From Jaltomata sinuosa (Eukaryota; Streptophyta; Magnoliopsida; Solanales; Solanaceae), in assembly GCA_003996215.1 (NCBI GenBank), contig QJPP01001701.1, positions 310,001 to 374,000 of the forward strand: DNA of 64,000 nt. The letters run 5' to 3'. The notes below the pieces were generated by a model that was not told the DNA's origin, did no database searches, and was given only the letters and a program-made list of their open reading frames with translations. Of this stretch, positions 1 to 11,965 are shown piece by piece. Within the stretch, counting starts at the first letter, position 1. Each line of letters opens with the position of its first letter. The position numbers were made by a program, and so were the translations under genes.

Positions 1-348
1 GTCAGCTTGGTGAGTCATCCTCCTTCGAGGACTTAGAGTTTAGTTTCATTTTAGTATTTTGATTGTGTATTCAGTATTTCAGTATTTAGAGTTAGCTCGG
101 GGCTTGTCCCAGCAACTAGCTAGTAGTAGAGGCTTTCAGACATAGAGTCAGACATTCAGCTGTATTCAAATTTTTATCCTTAGACTTTTACTATTATAAA
201 AAGGTTGAGTTGCTCATTACTTCAGTTAAGCTTCTGTTATTATGTTTTATTCAGTTTTTAAGTCATGCTAATGCCAGATGGTTATCTTGAGATCACTTGT
301 GATCTTGGGTCCCGTGTTACATCCAGGGGGTAGACTCGGGGCATAACA
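1..348 (+). mobile_element. 3' end of the 5' LTR of a gypsy element (element 1)
   Basis: The stretch is closely similar to 5257-5604, the last part of the 3' LTR of the same element, and ends in ACA. A tRNA primer-binding-like site follows within a few bases. These features make it the right-hand end of a 5' LTR that begins outside the window. The two LTR copies differ by scattered substitutions and short indels, so the element is not recent. Confidence 0.85.
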
Positions 349-351
349 AAC

Positions 352-364
352 TTAGTATCAGAGC
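352..364 (+). other. Primer-binding site remnant of element 1
   Basis: TTAGTATCAGAGC lies three bases past the LTR end. It is close to the usual plant retrotransposon primer-binding site TGGTATCAGAGC, which pairs with the 3' end of initiator methionine tRNA. The second base has decayed (G to T), along with one further position, as expected in a dead copy. Confidence 0.75.
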
Positions 365-559
365 ATCAGGTTCAAGAATCCTAGGGTGTCTGAAAGCCGC
401 ATCAAGTAGAGTCTGTTTCATGGGTGTGAAGAGCACCATACTTATGAGATGGAGGCTACGAGGTGTTTTAGGAAAAACTTCACTTCTTCATGTTCACTAT
501 CGTGCAATAGAGTTCGACTCTACTTACCCTTTTAATCCATTTCGTACACATTTAAGATA

Positions 560-1117
560 ATGTCTTCGCGAAGAAACCCCACGAGGAATGCTAATCCGAC
601 TACTCTAGATCATGAGGTTACGAATGTGGAATTTCATGAAGCCATCTATATGTTGGCTCAAACCATGACTGCTTAGTTGGATGAGAAAGAAAAACTAAAG
701 AAAAGGAAGAGGAAGAACAAGAAGACCGGAACATGGAACCAACTATCTTCTCAGCAGAGGTCATCCGGACCAACCCCATCTTCAGTTAGCACATCTACCC
801 TCTATTCTCAGTCTTGTCACAATAGGGCTCCGAAGACCTTGAGGTACCCTTATTGTAGTAGATGCAGTAAGTTTCATCTAGGTGAGTTCCTTGTTGGCAA
901 AGGAAGGTGTTTTAGGTGTGGTGAGTTAGGCCATAGGATCAGGGATTTCCCCTCATCTAAGTGGAGCAATGGTGGAGTTCATCTCCAAAGCCAATTCCTT
1001 TCATTGCCTAGCCAACCGAGTCAGAGTATTCCTCCAAAAGTTGAATCAGGTACGTCACTAGATTTTCTTCATGTATGCATCCATAGTCTCCGGACCCCTA
1101 TTCTTGTTTGGTTGTGA
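560..1117 (+). pseudogene. Broken gag of gypsy element 1
   Basis: An ATG at 560 opens a Gag-like N-terminus (MSSRRNPTRN...). It is stopped by TAG at 674-676, where the family usually has a CAG glutamine codon, and the same frame then stays open to 1117. After the stop comes a Lys-rich stretch, a Ser/Gln-rich linker and a nucleic-acid-binding knuckle, CFRCGELGHRIRDF at about 909-950. In the knuckle the last metal ligand is Phe instead of Cys. The middle of a normal Gag, the large capsid domain, is absent: only about 40 codons precede the Lys-rich stretch. In an intact element Gag packages the RNA in cytoplasmic particles; this copy cannot. Identification rests on the knuckle, the N-terminus and the position after the primer-binding site. 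Confidence 0.75.
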
Positions 1118-3049
1118 GTTATCTTAACCTAGAACAGAGTGGGGATAGGAGGGTTGAGGCCTAGACTTTTAGGCGGAGGAGGGTCTTAGACTATAGAAGG
1201 AAGTGGGTATTCGTGCTGGATTCTGGAGTAGTGTATGTTCTGTTAGGGTAAAATGATCATAGTTCCTTTGAGAGGTTGGTGAGAGTTCCATAGACTTAGG
1301 AGGGTAGCATGAACCTAAGGGGATATGGTGGAATGTAGAATTGGTCAGATTTTAGAGGCTCAGGTAACGATGCTTGTGGGTGTTAAAACAAAGTCAAGAG
1401 GGGAGGCATAAGCTTATTTCCATCCTAGTGTCCTAAGTGTACTTCAACCATTATGATACATTTTGCATGCCTTGAATTTCAGTGCCATGGTCCTATTTCA
1501 GATTCACGCTCATATTCAGAATCTAGAATGACAAGTGATTGCTTCAGACAATGACTCTACTCTTATCCTGTGATTCCATAAATCCCCGCTTTATGCCCTG
1601 AGGGTTGGTGTCTATGTAAACTCATATCTCTCAATATGCTCGATTTTATTTGCTCAGTTCATTCTTCAGACATGCCTCTATGGCTAATCAAATCATGTTA
1701 CGTTATATATATGCTCCGACCTGATTCTTGAAACAGTTTGCGCTTATAATTTCCTTGCTCTAAGGCCCTTGACCTTTGCCTTTGATGATGAGGGGTGGTG
1801 ATCCCCACCATTCATGCCTTACGAGCCCAGTATGTAAAATACTCATGCCTATTGCGCTCAACTCCCCAAGCCTCACCTTGAGTGGCTTGATCATGCTAAA
1901 GTGTAAGTAAAGATCAATTTGTAATCCTTCATTCGTGACACTCCTACTCCCGCTCTTTTATTTCAATGATTCTGGTTTATCTTATTATAAGTGTTAGGGG
2001 AGAAGGCCTTATAGTAGCCTAGCTGGGAGGTGGCAGATTCCTTTTCCTTGTTAGTGTATTTGTTCCACCTTGACTTCTAGGTGTGGGTGAATTATGAGGT
2101 AAGGATTATTCATGCAAAATAGTTAGATGAGGAAGTTTAGTATGTCCCTCTATAGAAGTTGTTGAATTTGCGATTCCTAGTTATGATAGGGAAGAGGAGA
2201 GAAGTCTTAAATAGGGTAAGCTACGAAACCATAAGGTGGTCATAGTTATAAGCTTGAATATCATGATGAGATACATATAGATATTTGTTTTGCACAATTA
2301 GTGACCCTTTGGTTGGGAGCCCTAGGTTAGTTGGTTGTTGTGATAAGAGGGGATACTATCCTTAAAAGACGTTCTTGATGCAAGAGATCTGGTCGAGATA
2401 GGTTGAATATAGAGAATCGGGTAGTTAGACTCATAGCTTAGTACCTTTATGTATGTTGTTGAGGTTGTTAGTTTCAAATGGTAGGAGTGGTATTTAAAAG
2501 AGAATAGTTTTCCCGTGTATCTACTTGTCTCAGTTTGGTGTCCTTTTCGGTTAACTGTGATTTCTAGAGTATGTTTGTTCTTTATGAGTTTTAGCTGAGT
2601 TCCTACTCTTATCCCAGACCAGTTATCATGTTGGATATCCAGTTCCTGTCCTATTGGTCGTTCTTACATTCTCAGCATGTATACGTGTCTCATGAAACCA
2701 GCTCAGTTTTTATTTCAATCAAAAGTAAGTTACCACGATAGTACTTCAGCTTTTACAACTCTGTTGAAGGAGCTACTTGGGAAGCAGAATCATCCATGAC
2801 GGCCAAGTACCCTCACCCTTCTCCTTCTGATCCAGTTTCAACTTGAGGTAGTAGTTCCATCCTTAGTATGTCCTTCCGAATCTATTCCATCAGTTTCTCT
2901 CACGATCCTAGCATGTATTCATATTTTTGAAGTTGATTCAGCCATGTTTTTAGTTGAAAAGTTCAGTTTCATGTTTATTCTTCAGTTTTCATTTTCATTT
3001 TTGGTTGGGTTGTTTTCTCTCTAGAGTTCCCTTGCTCTCGAATGATCCC
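1118..3049 (+). mobile_element. Decayed interior of gypsy element 1, pol almost wholly deleted
   Basis: No reverse transcriptase or RNase H motif can be read in any frame. Near 2762-2835 a short piece translates as VEGATWEAESSMTAKYPH, which matches the chromodomain-like tail of chromovirus integrases (VEEATWE...YP). The interior therefore keeps only its two ends, gag and the last codons of pol, with unrecognised AT-rich filler between. Total internal length is about 2.7 kb, against 5 kb or more in complete relatives (family knowledge). Confidence 0.6.
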
Positions 3050-3062
3050 AAGAGGGAGATAT
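3050..3062 (+). other. Polypurine tract of element 1
   Basis: A purine run, AAGAGGGAGATA, sits directly before the TG that opens the 3' LTR. That is the position and composition of the polypurine tract that primes plus-strand DNA synthesis in LTR retrotransposons. Confidence 0.75.
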
Positions 3063-5604
3063 TGTAACACCCCAAAAATCCTAAGCTAATACCCGAACCT
3101 TTTTCATGAGTGTAATGATCATTTTCCTAGTGTGGTGAGTGCTTTGGATGCAAATCATGTTCATAAGAAACTCCTATCATCAAGTTAAGTCGCAAGCACC
3201 TCACCCAAGTAAGTTTTCATGTAAGACTAAACTAGGGTCAACTTCAATCGATCATTCCTCCTAAAATATAAAGAGTAAGGTGGCCTAGTACCCACCAAAT
3301 TAAAGATTTTTGAGTTTTCTTTCCAACGGCACCAACCGCGCATTAATTCAAGTCCGGAGTAAAATGTTTTGGGCAATTTCTTGAGAACTTTCAGTGACTA
3401 CGAACAGGGATGACGAACCGTGGTTCTGAACCACGGTCCCTACTGTGACTCGTGATTTCTGACCTGAACCATAAAATTTTCATCTTCAAAACCACTGGTT
3501 GGTTCATGACCAATAGAACAAAACCACAGTCGTAGAGTGACCCATGGTTTGTCAAAATTCATCTTTTCTACCCAGTTTCCACGAATGACTTGATGGGTCT
3601 TTGTTTTGAACGACGGTTCATCCTGTAACCCGTGGAATCACCTTCAGAGAGGTACCAAGTCCTCTAAATTCCACGAGTGGGTTGACCACTCATCAACCTA
3701 TTCCACTACCCATTTTTCCACTTGTAATCCCTGAAGATCAGAGGATCTTCATACCCTAAAGTCAGAGACGAGTCAAAAGGATGGTCCGTCGTCCTGAACC
3801 ATGGATCATAAAGTGACTCATAGTGTTGAGTTCCAGTAGACCGATAAAAGTGGCATTTGAAACCACGGATCAGTTGATGACTCGTCCATTAGGATGACGG
3901 ACCGTGGACTGACTCATGGTCTCAGAAGCTGACTTTTTCTAGCTTTTTCCAAGTTTAAGTCCAGGGGTATTTTTATAATTTCTCACTCTTTTAACTCCTA
4001 TACTAAGTCATTTTAAGCCTATTTAGGAGGGTTTTTATTCCTACTTGGCCTAAGTTCTCTCCCATTCTTTCAATCAACTTCCAAAAGAAGAAACGGAGTT
4101 CCATCTTCTCAAGCTTCAAGTTAGGGTTTCAAGCTCCAAGTCTCAAGCTCCAAGTTCAAGCCTTCTCTTCTTTTCAATTTCAAGTGGGTTAGCTTCAATC
4201 AAGGTATGTGGATATTCAACAATGGGTTTATTTCACCCTTGTGCCCAAAACCCCTAATTTCTATTTTGATTTCATGAACTTTCAAATTAGGATTCTTACC
4301 CAATTCTTATGGATTTTGCTATAAATTGCCTTCTCATGATTTTATTATGAAATTACTACTAAATTGCATGATTTTGCATGGGTTTTTACATATGAACTCC
4401 TATTTTGAATTGAAGGCTAATTATGGTAAATCCTACGTGCATGGTTTGATTTAAGAAAATTGGGAAATTGATAACGTGGATTCTCTTGAATTTTTCAAGC
4501 AAGTGCATGCCTAGTTCCTATGATCTATGAAAATCTATGTTATTATGAAATTGAACTAGTGCCATGAAAATTTCTAAGTTATGAACTATTATGCAAGACA
4601 AGACACCCGATGTACCATCAATGCTCATGAATTATTTTCTAAAATCAAGGTTCATGAGTAGTATGAAGATCTGGGGTATGAACATGTTTATGAACAAGTT
4701 TTGACATCTAGATATGTCATATATATCTGAGCCTCATGCTATATATATTTATGTTTTGGGAGTAGTATTTAGCACCGAGTTGTACTGGGTGAGAGTACCC
4801 TTAGCCCCAGAAGTACGTGCCACTGTAGGTGCCCTCTGTGGCTTATGACAGGATCCTGGTATGACATGGTTCTAACTTTGACCGGTTAGGATAGCCTTTT
4901 TTAGTGTGGGTGCATGACACTGGACTCCATGTAGCTCAGCATAGTTTAATGTCAGTTAAGAGAAACTTCCGCATATTTATTTTCAAGCTAATAAATTATA
5001 TGATACTCTACTTTGAATCCTGACTTTATTTCACATTTTATGCCTTATATCTTGATATTTGTTTATGCTATCTCTCTACATACATGAACTCATTTCAAGC
5101 ATCTTGTAAGTATGTTTTTATCATGATTATGCATATCTCACATACTCAGTACATTCCATAGTACTGATCGCATACTTTTTTATATTGCATCCTATTGTGA
5201 TGTAGATTCTGTAGCCCGCTCCCCAGTCCGTGGCTAGTAAATCAGCAGCACATCCAGTAAGCTTGGTGAGTCCTCCTCCTTCGAGGACTTAGAGTTTAGT
5301 TTTATTTCAGTATTTAGATTATGTATTCAGTATTTCAGTATTTAGAGTTAGTTGGGGGCTTGTCCCAGCAACTCACTAGTAGTAGAGGCTTTCAGACATA
5401 GAGTCATACATTCAGTTGTATTCAGATCTTCATCCTTAGACTTTTACTTATATAAACAGGTTGAGTTGCTCATTACTTCAGTTAAGCTTCCGTTATTATG
5501 TTTTGTTCAATTTTTAAGTCATGCTAATGCCAGAGGTTTATCTTGAGATCACTTGTGATCTTGGGTCCCGTGTTATGTCCAGGGGGTAGACTCGGGGCGT
5601 GACA
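3063..5604 (+). mobile_element. 3' LTR of gypsy element 1
   Basis: The LTR is 2542 bp, opens TGTAACACCCC and closes GGGGCGTGACA. A polypurine tract precedes it and its last 348 bp are repeated at 1-348. It carries no convincing ORF. Between about 3410 and 3930 it holds several degenerate copies of a palindromic motif built on ACCGTGGTTC/GAACCACGGT. The five bases before the LTR (GATAT) and after it (GAGGA) do not match. That is expected, because the left side is the element's own interior and the partner duplication lies outside the window. Confidence 0.85.
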
Positions 5605-6994
5605 GAGGACAGCCGGGCTACATTGGGTTCTGATGGTATTCTGAGGTTTGACAGCCACCTTTTGAGTTTGGGATTTGATTCAGTTGATACTTCGTGAGGT
5701 GCACTATTCTAGATACTCCATTCATCCTGGCGCAGCAAAGATGTATAAAGACTTAAGACAGCTTTACTAGTGGAGTGGTATGAAGCGGGATATAGCGGAA
5801 TTCGTATCTCACTACTTGAACTGTCAGCAGGTTAAGTTCGAGCATATGAGACCGAGTGGATGGATGCATCGACCTCCCATCTTTGAGTGGAAGTGGGAAG
5901 GGATTACTATGGACTTTCTTATTAGTTTGCCTCGTACTTCTTGGAGGTTTGATTCCATCTGGGTGATTGTTGATAGGCTGGCTAAGTCAGCGCATTTCTT
6001 GTCGGTTCAGAATTCTTATGGTGTAGAGAGGTTAGCTCAGATCTACCTTCGTGAGATTGTTCGGTTGCACGGGGTCCCAGCTTCTATCATTTCAGACCAT
6101 GGCACTCAGTTCATATCTCAGTTTTGGAGGGCTATTCAGTGAGATTTAGGTACAGAGGTTCAGCTTAGTACTGCTTTCCACCCTCAGACAGATGGCCAGT
6201 CCGAAAAGACAATTCAGGTCCTGGAGGACATGCTTTGGGCATGTGTTCTTGACTTTAGAGGTTTTTGGGATCATTTTGTGCCTTTGGATGAGTTTGCGTA
6301 TAATAATAGCTTTCATTCGAGCATTGGTATGGCACCTTCCGAGGCGTTGTATGGTAGGCGTTGCATATCGCCGGTTGGTTGGTTTGATGGGTTGGAATCT
6401 AGGCCACAGAGTACAGATTTACTTTGGGATTCCTTTGACTGAGTCAGAGTTATCCAGGATATACTTCAAGCAGCTCAGAGTAGGCAGAAGAGCTACGCTA
6501 AACGTAGACTTCATGCCTTAGAATTCAGTGTTGGTGATTTCGTATTCCTCCGTGTGTCGCCCATGAAGGGTGTGATGACATTTGGTCGGCGGGGCAAGCT
6601 TAGCCCCAGGTATATTAGGTCGTTTGAGATTCTCCAGAGGGTTGGTAGTGTTGCCTATCAGTTAGCCTTGCCTCTGATGTTTTCAGCTTTACATCATGTA
6701 TTTTATGTTTTGATGTTGCGCCGGTATGTTCCAGACGAGTCTCATTTGTTGCATTGGGATTCGGTTCAGTTGGATGAGAGTTTATCCTTTGTTGAGGAGC
6801 CGGTTGCTATACTAGCCAGAGATGTTAGGAAGTTGAGATCTAGGGAGATACTGATTGTGAAAGTTCAATGGAGGCATCGTACGGTCGAGGAGGCTACCTG
6901 GGAGACCGAGAGAGATATGCAAGCTCAGTATCCACAGCTGTTTGAGCCTTCAGGTACTTCCTTGTCCTTGACTTTCGAGGACGAGGAAAACTAG
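5605..6994 (+). pseudogene. Broken gypsy integrase with chromodomain-like tail, plus strand
   Basis: A chain of frames reads through the end of a gypsy pol. In order there are a degraded zinc-binding segment (HYLNCQQVK near 5810, where the family's first Cys is lost) and the catalytic core. The core has a first Asp in ITMDFLISLP, a second in IISDHGTQF and a Glu in TDGQSEK. The GMAPSEALYGRR region follows, then the GKLSPRY C-terminal segment and a chromodomain-like end (VQWRHRTVEEATWE). Stops interrupt the frame near 5769, at 6140-6142 and around 6440. In a live element this enzyme inserts the cDNA into chromatin. The 3' LTR of element 1 ends exactly at 5604, so this is probably part of an older element that element 1 invaded. 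Confidence 0.85.
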
Positions 6995-7166
6995 ATCAAC
7001 ACAAGTCATCGGACCCCATCCTTACCTTGATGGCCATAGACCATGCCTTGCTCCTAAACCTGCCGAGACTAGCCTAGCCCAAAATTTCAAACCCCAAATC
7101 CGGAGTTTTCTAAATCTAAAACTTGGCACGATTAGACTACCCGTAAAGATGGACTCGGTCATTACA
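6983..7166 (-). mobile_element. Stub of LTR family A, the 3' LTR of the minus-strand element
   Basis: About 180 bp match 17135-17323 and 20090-20273, the 5' ends (read on the minus strand) of two longer LTRs of the same family. The right edge ends ATTACA, the reverse of an LTR start TGTAAT. It lies just beyond the end of the minus-strand integrase, so it is the beginning of that element's 3' LTR. The rest has been lost at a junction with the plus-strand integrase remnant. Confidence 0.7.
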
Positions 7167-8206
7167 ACAGATACCAATTTACTCATCATTCATCCCCGAA
7201 TGATCAAAACCGAATTTATGGAAATAAAAGAAGGAAAGTGTAGTACCATAATTCTCAAACATTTGAGGGTACTTGTCCCGCATGTCCTTCTTGGTTTCCC
7301 AAGTGGCTTCTTCAATCGGATGATTCTTCTACTGAACCTTTACCATATCAATCACCTTTGTCCTCAATCTCCGAACATCCCGAGCAAAAATCATGATTGG
7401 TTCCTCTTCAGAACGAAGATCTTTATCGAAAAGTACCTCATCCCACTTGATGATGTAGTCCCCATCCCTATGGTATCTCTTAAGGATGGATATATGGAAT
7501 ACCAGATGGATGCTCGACAAACTGGGTGGCAGTGCTAACTTGTAAGCCACTATCCCCACAATCTCAAGAACTTCAAATAGACCGATGAACCGAGGGCTAA
7601 GCTTGCCCTTCTTACCAAACTGTATAACTCCCTTCATTAGTGACACCTTCAAAAATACATGTTCACCAACCTTAAATTTCATGCCCCTGACCTTGCGATC
7701 TGCATATTCCTTCTGTCTGCTTTGGGCAGCCATTAACTTGGCCTGAATGCCCCTTACCTTTTCCTGCGCTTCCCTTACCAGTTCCACTCCTAAGGGATTT
7801 ACATTGCCTTCCTCAAACCACCCAACTGGTGATCTGCAGCTCCTCCCATACAATGCCTCGAATGGTGCCATGTCAATACTGGAGTGATAGCTATTATTGT
7901 ATGAGAATTCACACAATGGTAGAAACTAGTCCCAATAACCCACGAAGTCCATCACACATGCTCTCAGCATGTCTTCCAATACCTGGATCATCCTCTCCGA
8001 TAGACCATCAGTCTGAGGATGGAAGGTTATGCTAAATGTGAGTTGTGTACCCAACTCTTCATGTAGCTTGCCCCAGAACTTGGAAGTAAACTGTGTACCC
8101 CTGTCTGAAATGATGGACAGTGGCACCCCATGCAATCTCACAATCTCCTTCACATAGATCTTAGCCAATTGCTGCGAATTGTAATCTACCCTGACCGGAA
8201 TGAAAT
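7167..8206 (-). pseudogene. Integrase C-terminal half and chromodomain of the minus-strand gypsy element (element 3)
   Basis: Read on the minus strand, two open frames (8285-7926 and 7916-7329) give the second half of the integrase core (IVRLHGVPLSIISDRGTQF, HPQTDGLSER), the MAPFEALYGRS segment and GKLSPRFIG. The end is VKVQ followed by TAG at 7331-7329 where relatives have a Trp codon. After the stop the frame continues as KNHPIEEATWE, a chromodomain-like tail. A second stop separates the two frames near 7920. The first half of the same integrase lies at 11231-11505, beyond an inserted solo LTR. Dead by several stops plus the insertion. Confidence 0.88.
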
Positions 8207-11200
8207 TGTAATGACCCTTCTGGTCATTTATGAGTTTTTGCCTTTCTTGTACCGTTAGAGCTTGTTTGTAGCGGCCCCAAGTCATTTAACGCTTGTCGGG
8301 ACCTGTAGTTTAGTGCCCGGGCCGTTTGTTTGGTCTTTATGATCGTATGATAAGTTTTGAAGTCAAGCTAGTCGGCAAAGGTTATCGTAAGTTTCTTTGA
8401 TAAATTTTCTGAACTTTGTGTCAAATGTCTCAGAGCTTTTCTCTCAATATATAAAGAGTTAGAAGTCCCCTGACCTACCAAATCGAAGGTCTACGAGTCT
8501 AGTTTCCAACTCGCAAAACCTCACGTCAAGCCGATCTTTGAGTAAAAAGTTATGACTATTTTACCGCGGACTGTCTGGCAGAAACTGGGTCGCGAACCGG
8601 GTCGGGTCAAAATCAATTTAAAGCCTCAACTTCACATTTTAAAATGCCATAAAAGTTCTGACAGAGAGAAAACATAAGGGAGGGTTCCAAGAGAGTTCTT
8701 GAGTGATCAAGGTGCATTTTTGGTGATTCCTATCGCTAAAGTTTTCCCTCGTGCCTAGAAACGCGATCTCTACGTGTGGCAATCATTTTCCCCTTCGATA
8801 AGCCATGTTTGGAGCTGGTTTCAAAAGTTAGGACTTGGTATTTCTTGGTGGTTCTTCAATATTTACACTTGGTTTGCTAAGGTAACCATCTCGAGTCTCT
8901 TTTATGATCGTTTTTATGAAGTTCTACGAATGTTTCGTCAAGTTATGATTCTTTTGGGAAATCTGCCGATTTAAGTTTAATTATGAACTGTTTATAGGTG
9001 AGTATAAGCTGCATATATATAGTGTTTGTAAAGCTTAGGACATAAGGAACAATTTCCATGAAGGAACTACGGGCATACGAACGTTCGTTGGAAGGTATTT
9101 TTGTCATTTTAGAGCTTCTTGGAGTGGTTTGAGCTTGGACATCGTCGTCCTAGCAGCTTGTCATCGGACGATAGGTAGGTTATGGTTTAAACTCCCTAGA
9201 CTTAGCATATATCAGATAAAATTGTACTAGCTGGCATCCTTGGGTTGGATTATTAGGTTGCTACCACAGACCTTGACCGCTTTATTCATGTCCACCTAAT
9301 TTTGTTCCTCCTATGCTTGTAGTACTTGCCGATATGTTTTATTTACCCTTGTGGTCCTGTGAGACCTTGTTGACTCTGGAACATAGAAGGTGGGATATTG
9401 GGAATATCCGCAAGTCCCGGGCATAGAATTATCCTTCTAGGCTGGTTATGCTTGCTGAGTAGCTATGGGCCTGTGCAGGGTCGATAGGTTGATTGTGAGC
9501 TGATGGGCAGCTATTGTGTTTGATCGTACCATTTCCATGCATATAAAGAGGTTTTATCCATGTTTTACTACAGTTTTGGCTTCGGGCCTACTGGCACTAT
9601 TTTCTAAACCTTGCATGGCCCCGGGGGCCCATTTTTTATGGAAATAAATTGGAAATGGTTTAATTTAACTTGTGAATATTCTTGGGTAAAATAAGGTAAA
9701 ATTATGATTTATATCACCAGTTTTACGATTAATGCTAGACTCGGCAGGGCCGGGGTGCTAGTTGAGTTTTCTTGCTACTTGAGATGATTTTAGCCTTGGT
9801 CGGACCGAGCACCTGAGATGACTTTCTACTGTATAGACCCGGGTATGCCCGGGCACCCTTGGAGGGGTTTTTGAGATATTTTCCCACTACTTTAGTCATG
9901 GACAGGGTCTGGGCATGCATATTCGAGACTGGGTCTCTATCTTGAACCCGGACTTGCTTCCGGATGACATGTCTTGATACTGAGTTTTAGTATGGGGTCT
10001 GGGACCTCCATGGACCTTGCCATCTGGGCCTGGGGCTTCGGGCTGCGTGTGCTAGAGGAAGGGTATACGGTGAAGTAGAGTTATACGGGCAGTGTCCTTC
10101 CATGGAACCTACCTGCTCGGCCGGATCGGCACCGGAGGAGGTACATATAGAGATACCATTTCACTTGAGATCTTCATGCATCATATCATTCATTGTTTGA
10201 GGCTCCACCCTTGTTTGTTGTTAGTTGATTGTACGCTCCGGTAGTATGGGATGCCAGAGGGTTTGTTTTCACTTGTTTGTGTTCCTCGATTGTATGGGCG
10301 GCCGGGGGACTGTAGGTAGGCTCTTGCTATTTACTTATAGAATTGTTCCATGTTACGGTTAAGCATGAAATTGGTTACTGCTAGGCTGTTAGTTTCTAGA
10401 TTTGAGATTGATATGATTAGTTGAGTTTGATTCCTGTCTCCGAGCATGCCTATCATTACTCTTTCCCTCTTCCTCTTACACTTGAGGTTACCGGTATACC
10501 ATCCAATTCGTAAACTTATTATGTATATACTGTTATTGCAAGGACCCCAGGTGCATTGTTTCTTACTTTCACCTGTGCCTATGGTGTATATATTCTGCTT
10601 GTTGGCCTCACATGTGGTTCTGTTGACTTCCCTCTGGGCTTGTTCCTGTGTACATTTTGTTGATTTCTGTAACTACTTGTTTCTATTCTGTCTGTTACTA
10701 TGCTTTTATCTTATATCTGCCCAGTCGTCCTATGATACCTACTGGGTACCTTATGCTTCGCATTTGGTGCTCACCCTACCCCCTGTATCTTTTGGTGCAG
10801 ATCCTAGCGTAGGCAATCGCTGCTAGATCATTGTGATTCGTGCTTGGAGATCTTTTGGGGACTACTTCAGACTGAGGGTGAGCTCTTGGCCACCGGAGCT
10901 TAGCTTTAGTTTATCTTTTGCTTTATGTACTCTATTATCATTCAGACACATCTGTATATATTGTTTTGGATTGTTTGCACTCCATGTATGTAGTTCTGGC
11001 TCTATACTATGATACCAGGTTTTTGGGGGTTTGGTTTAGTTTCCGCATATGAATATATATATTTCTGTTATCTATTCTCTTCATCTTGTTCCCTTACTTT
11101 TTCTTATTAAACTGTTCTTCCGCTTATTTGTTAGATAGTAGTCCATTACTAACTGTCCTGGGCTATGGGGATTGGTTCACCTACTGGGGGGTTGTAGGTG

Positions 11201-11230
11201 CCATCATGACCGAGAAATCGGGTCGTGACA
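8207..11230 (+). mobile_element. Solo LTR (family B), 3.0 kb, inserted in the integrase
   Basis: The segment opens TGTAATGACCC, closes GGGTCGTGACA and is flanked on both sides by GAAAT (8202-8206 and 11231-11235). That is a perfect 5-bp target-site duplication of the kind made by gypsy integrases. The integrase frame on the other strand resumes across it. There is no internal domain, primer-binding site or polypurine tract, so this is a single LTR left by recombination between two LTRs. The last 570 bp recur at about 17400-17970. Open frames inside (8774, 10446) are short and match nothing I know. Confidence 0.88.
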
Positions 11231-11940
11231 GAAATGAGAAGACTTGGTCAGCCTGTCAACAATGACCTAAATTGAGTCATACTTCCCCAATATCTTGGGA
11301 AGACCCACCATGAAATCCATGGCTATCCTTTCCTACTTCCACTCTGGAATTGGCATTCTCTGAAGTAGTCCTGTAGATATCTGATGTTCATACTTTACCT
11401 GCTGGCAGTTCTGACACTTGGACACAAAATCAACTATGTCCCCTTTCATCCCGGGCCACCAATAACGCTGCCTCAAGTTCCTGTACATTTTAGTCACACC
11501 CGGATGAATTTAGTACCGAGAACCATGATCTTCTATCAAGATTTTCTGAATTATACCATCAACCCGAGGAACACAAATCCTCCCCCTGAAATTTAACACT
11601 CCACCAGAGTCTAGCGTGATGTCTCTGGATTCCCCAGATATTACCTTACCTCGAAGCTTACTCAGTTTTGGATCCTGAAACAGTTTGGACTTTATTTCTT
11701 CTATGAAAGTGGCTTTGACCTCAATACTGGCCAATAACCCACCCTGATTTGAAACACCCAAGTGCATGAACTTGGCCTCCAAATCCTGAATTTCCTTAGC
11801 TAGTGGTCGTTTGGACACCCCCAAACAAGCCAAGCTACCCATGCTAACTGTTTTATGGCTTAATGCGTCTGCCACCACATTAGCCTTACCCGAATGGTAT
11901 TGAAGAGTCACATCATAGTCCTTCAATAACTCCATCCACC
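11231..11940 (-). pseudogene. RNase H end and first part of integrase, element 3
   Basis: On the minus strand the region holds the tail of RNase H (YHSGKANVVADALS near 11890-11850) and a linker. The integrase zinc-binding region follows (IHPGVTKMYRNLRQRYWWPG, then CQNCQQVKYEH) and the first Asp of the core (AMDFMVGLP). The frame stops near 11510 and again before the core. It is cut at 11235 by the solo LTR and continues at 8201. Order and strand fit one gypsy pol running from 13.6 kb down to 7.2 kb. Confidence 0.85.
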
Positions 11941-11965
11941 TCTTCTACCTCAGATTCAAATCCTT

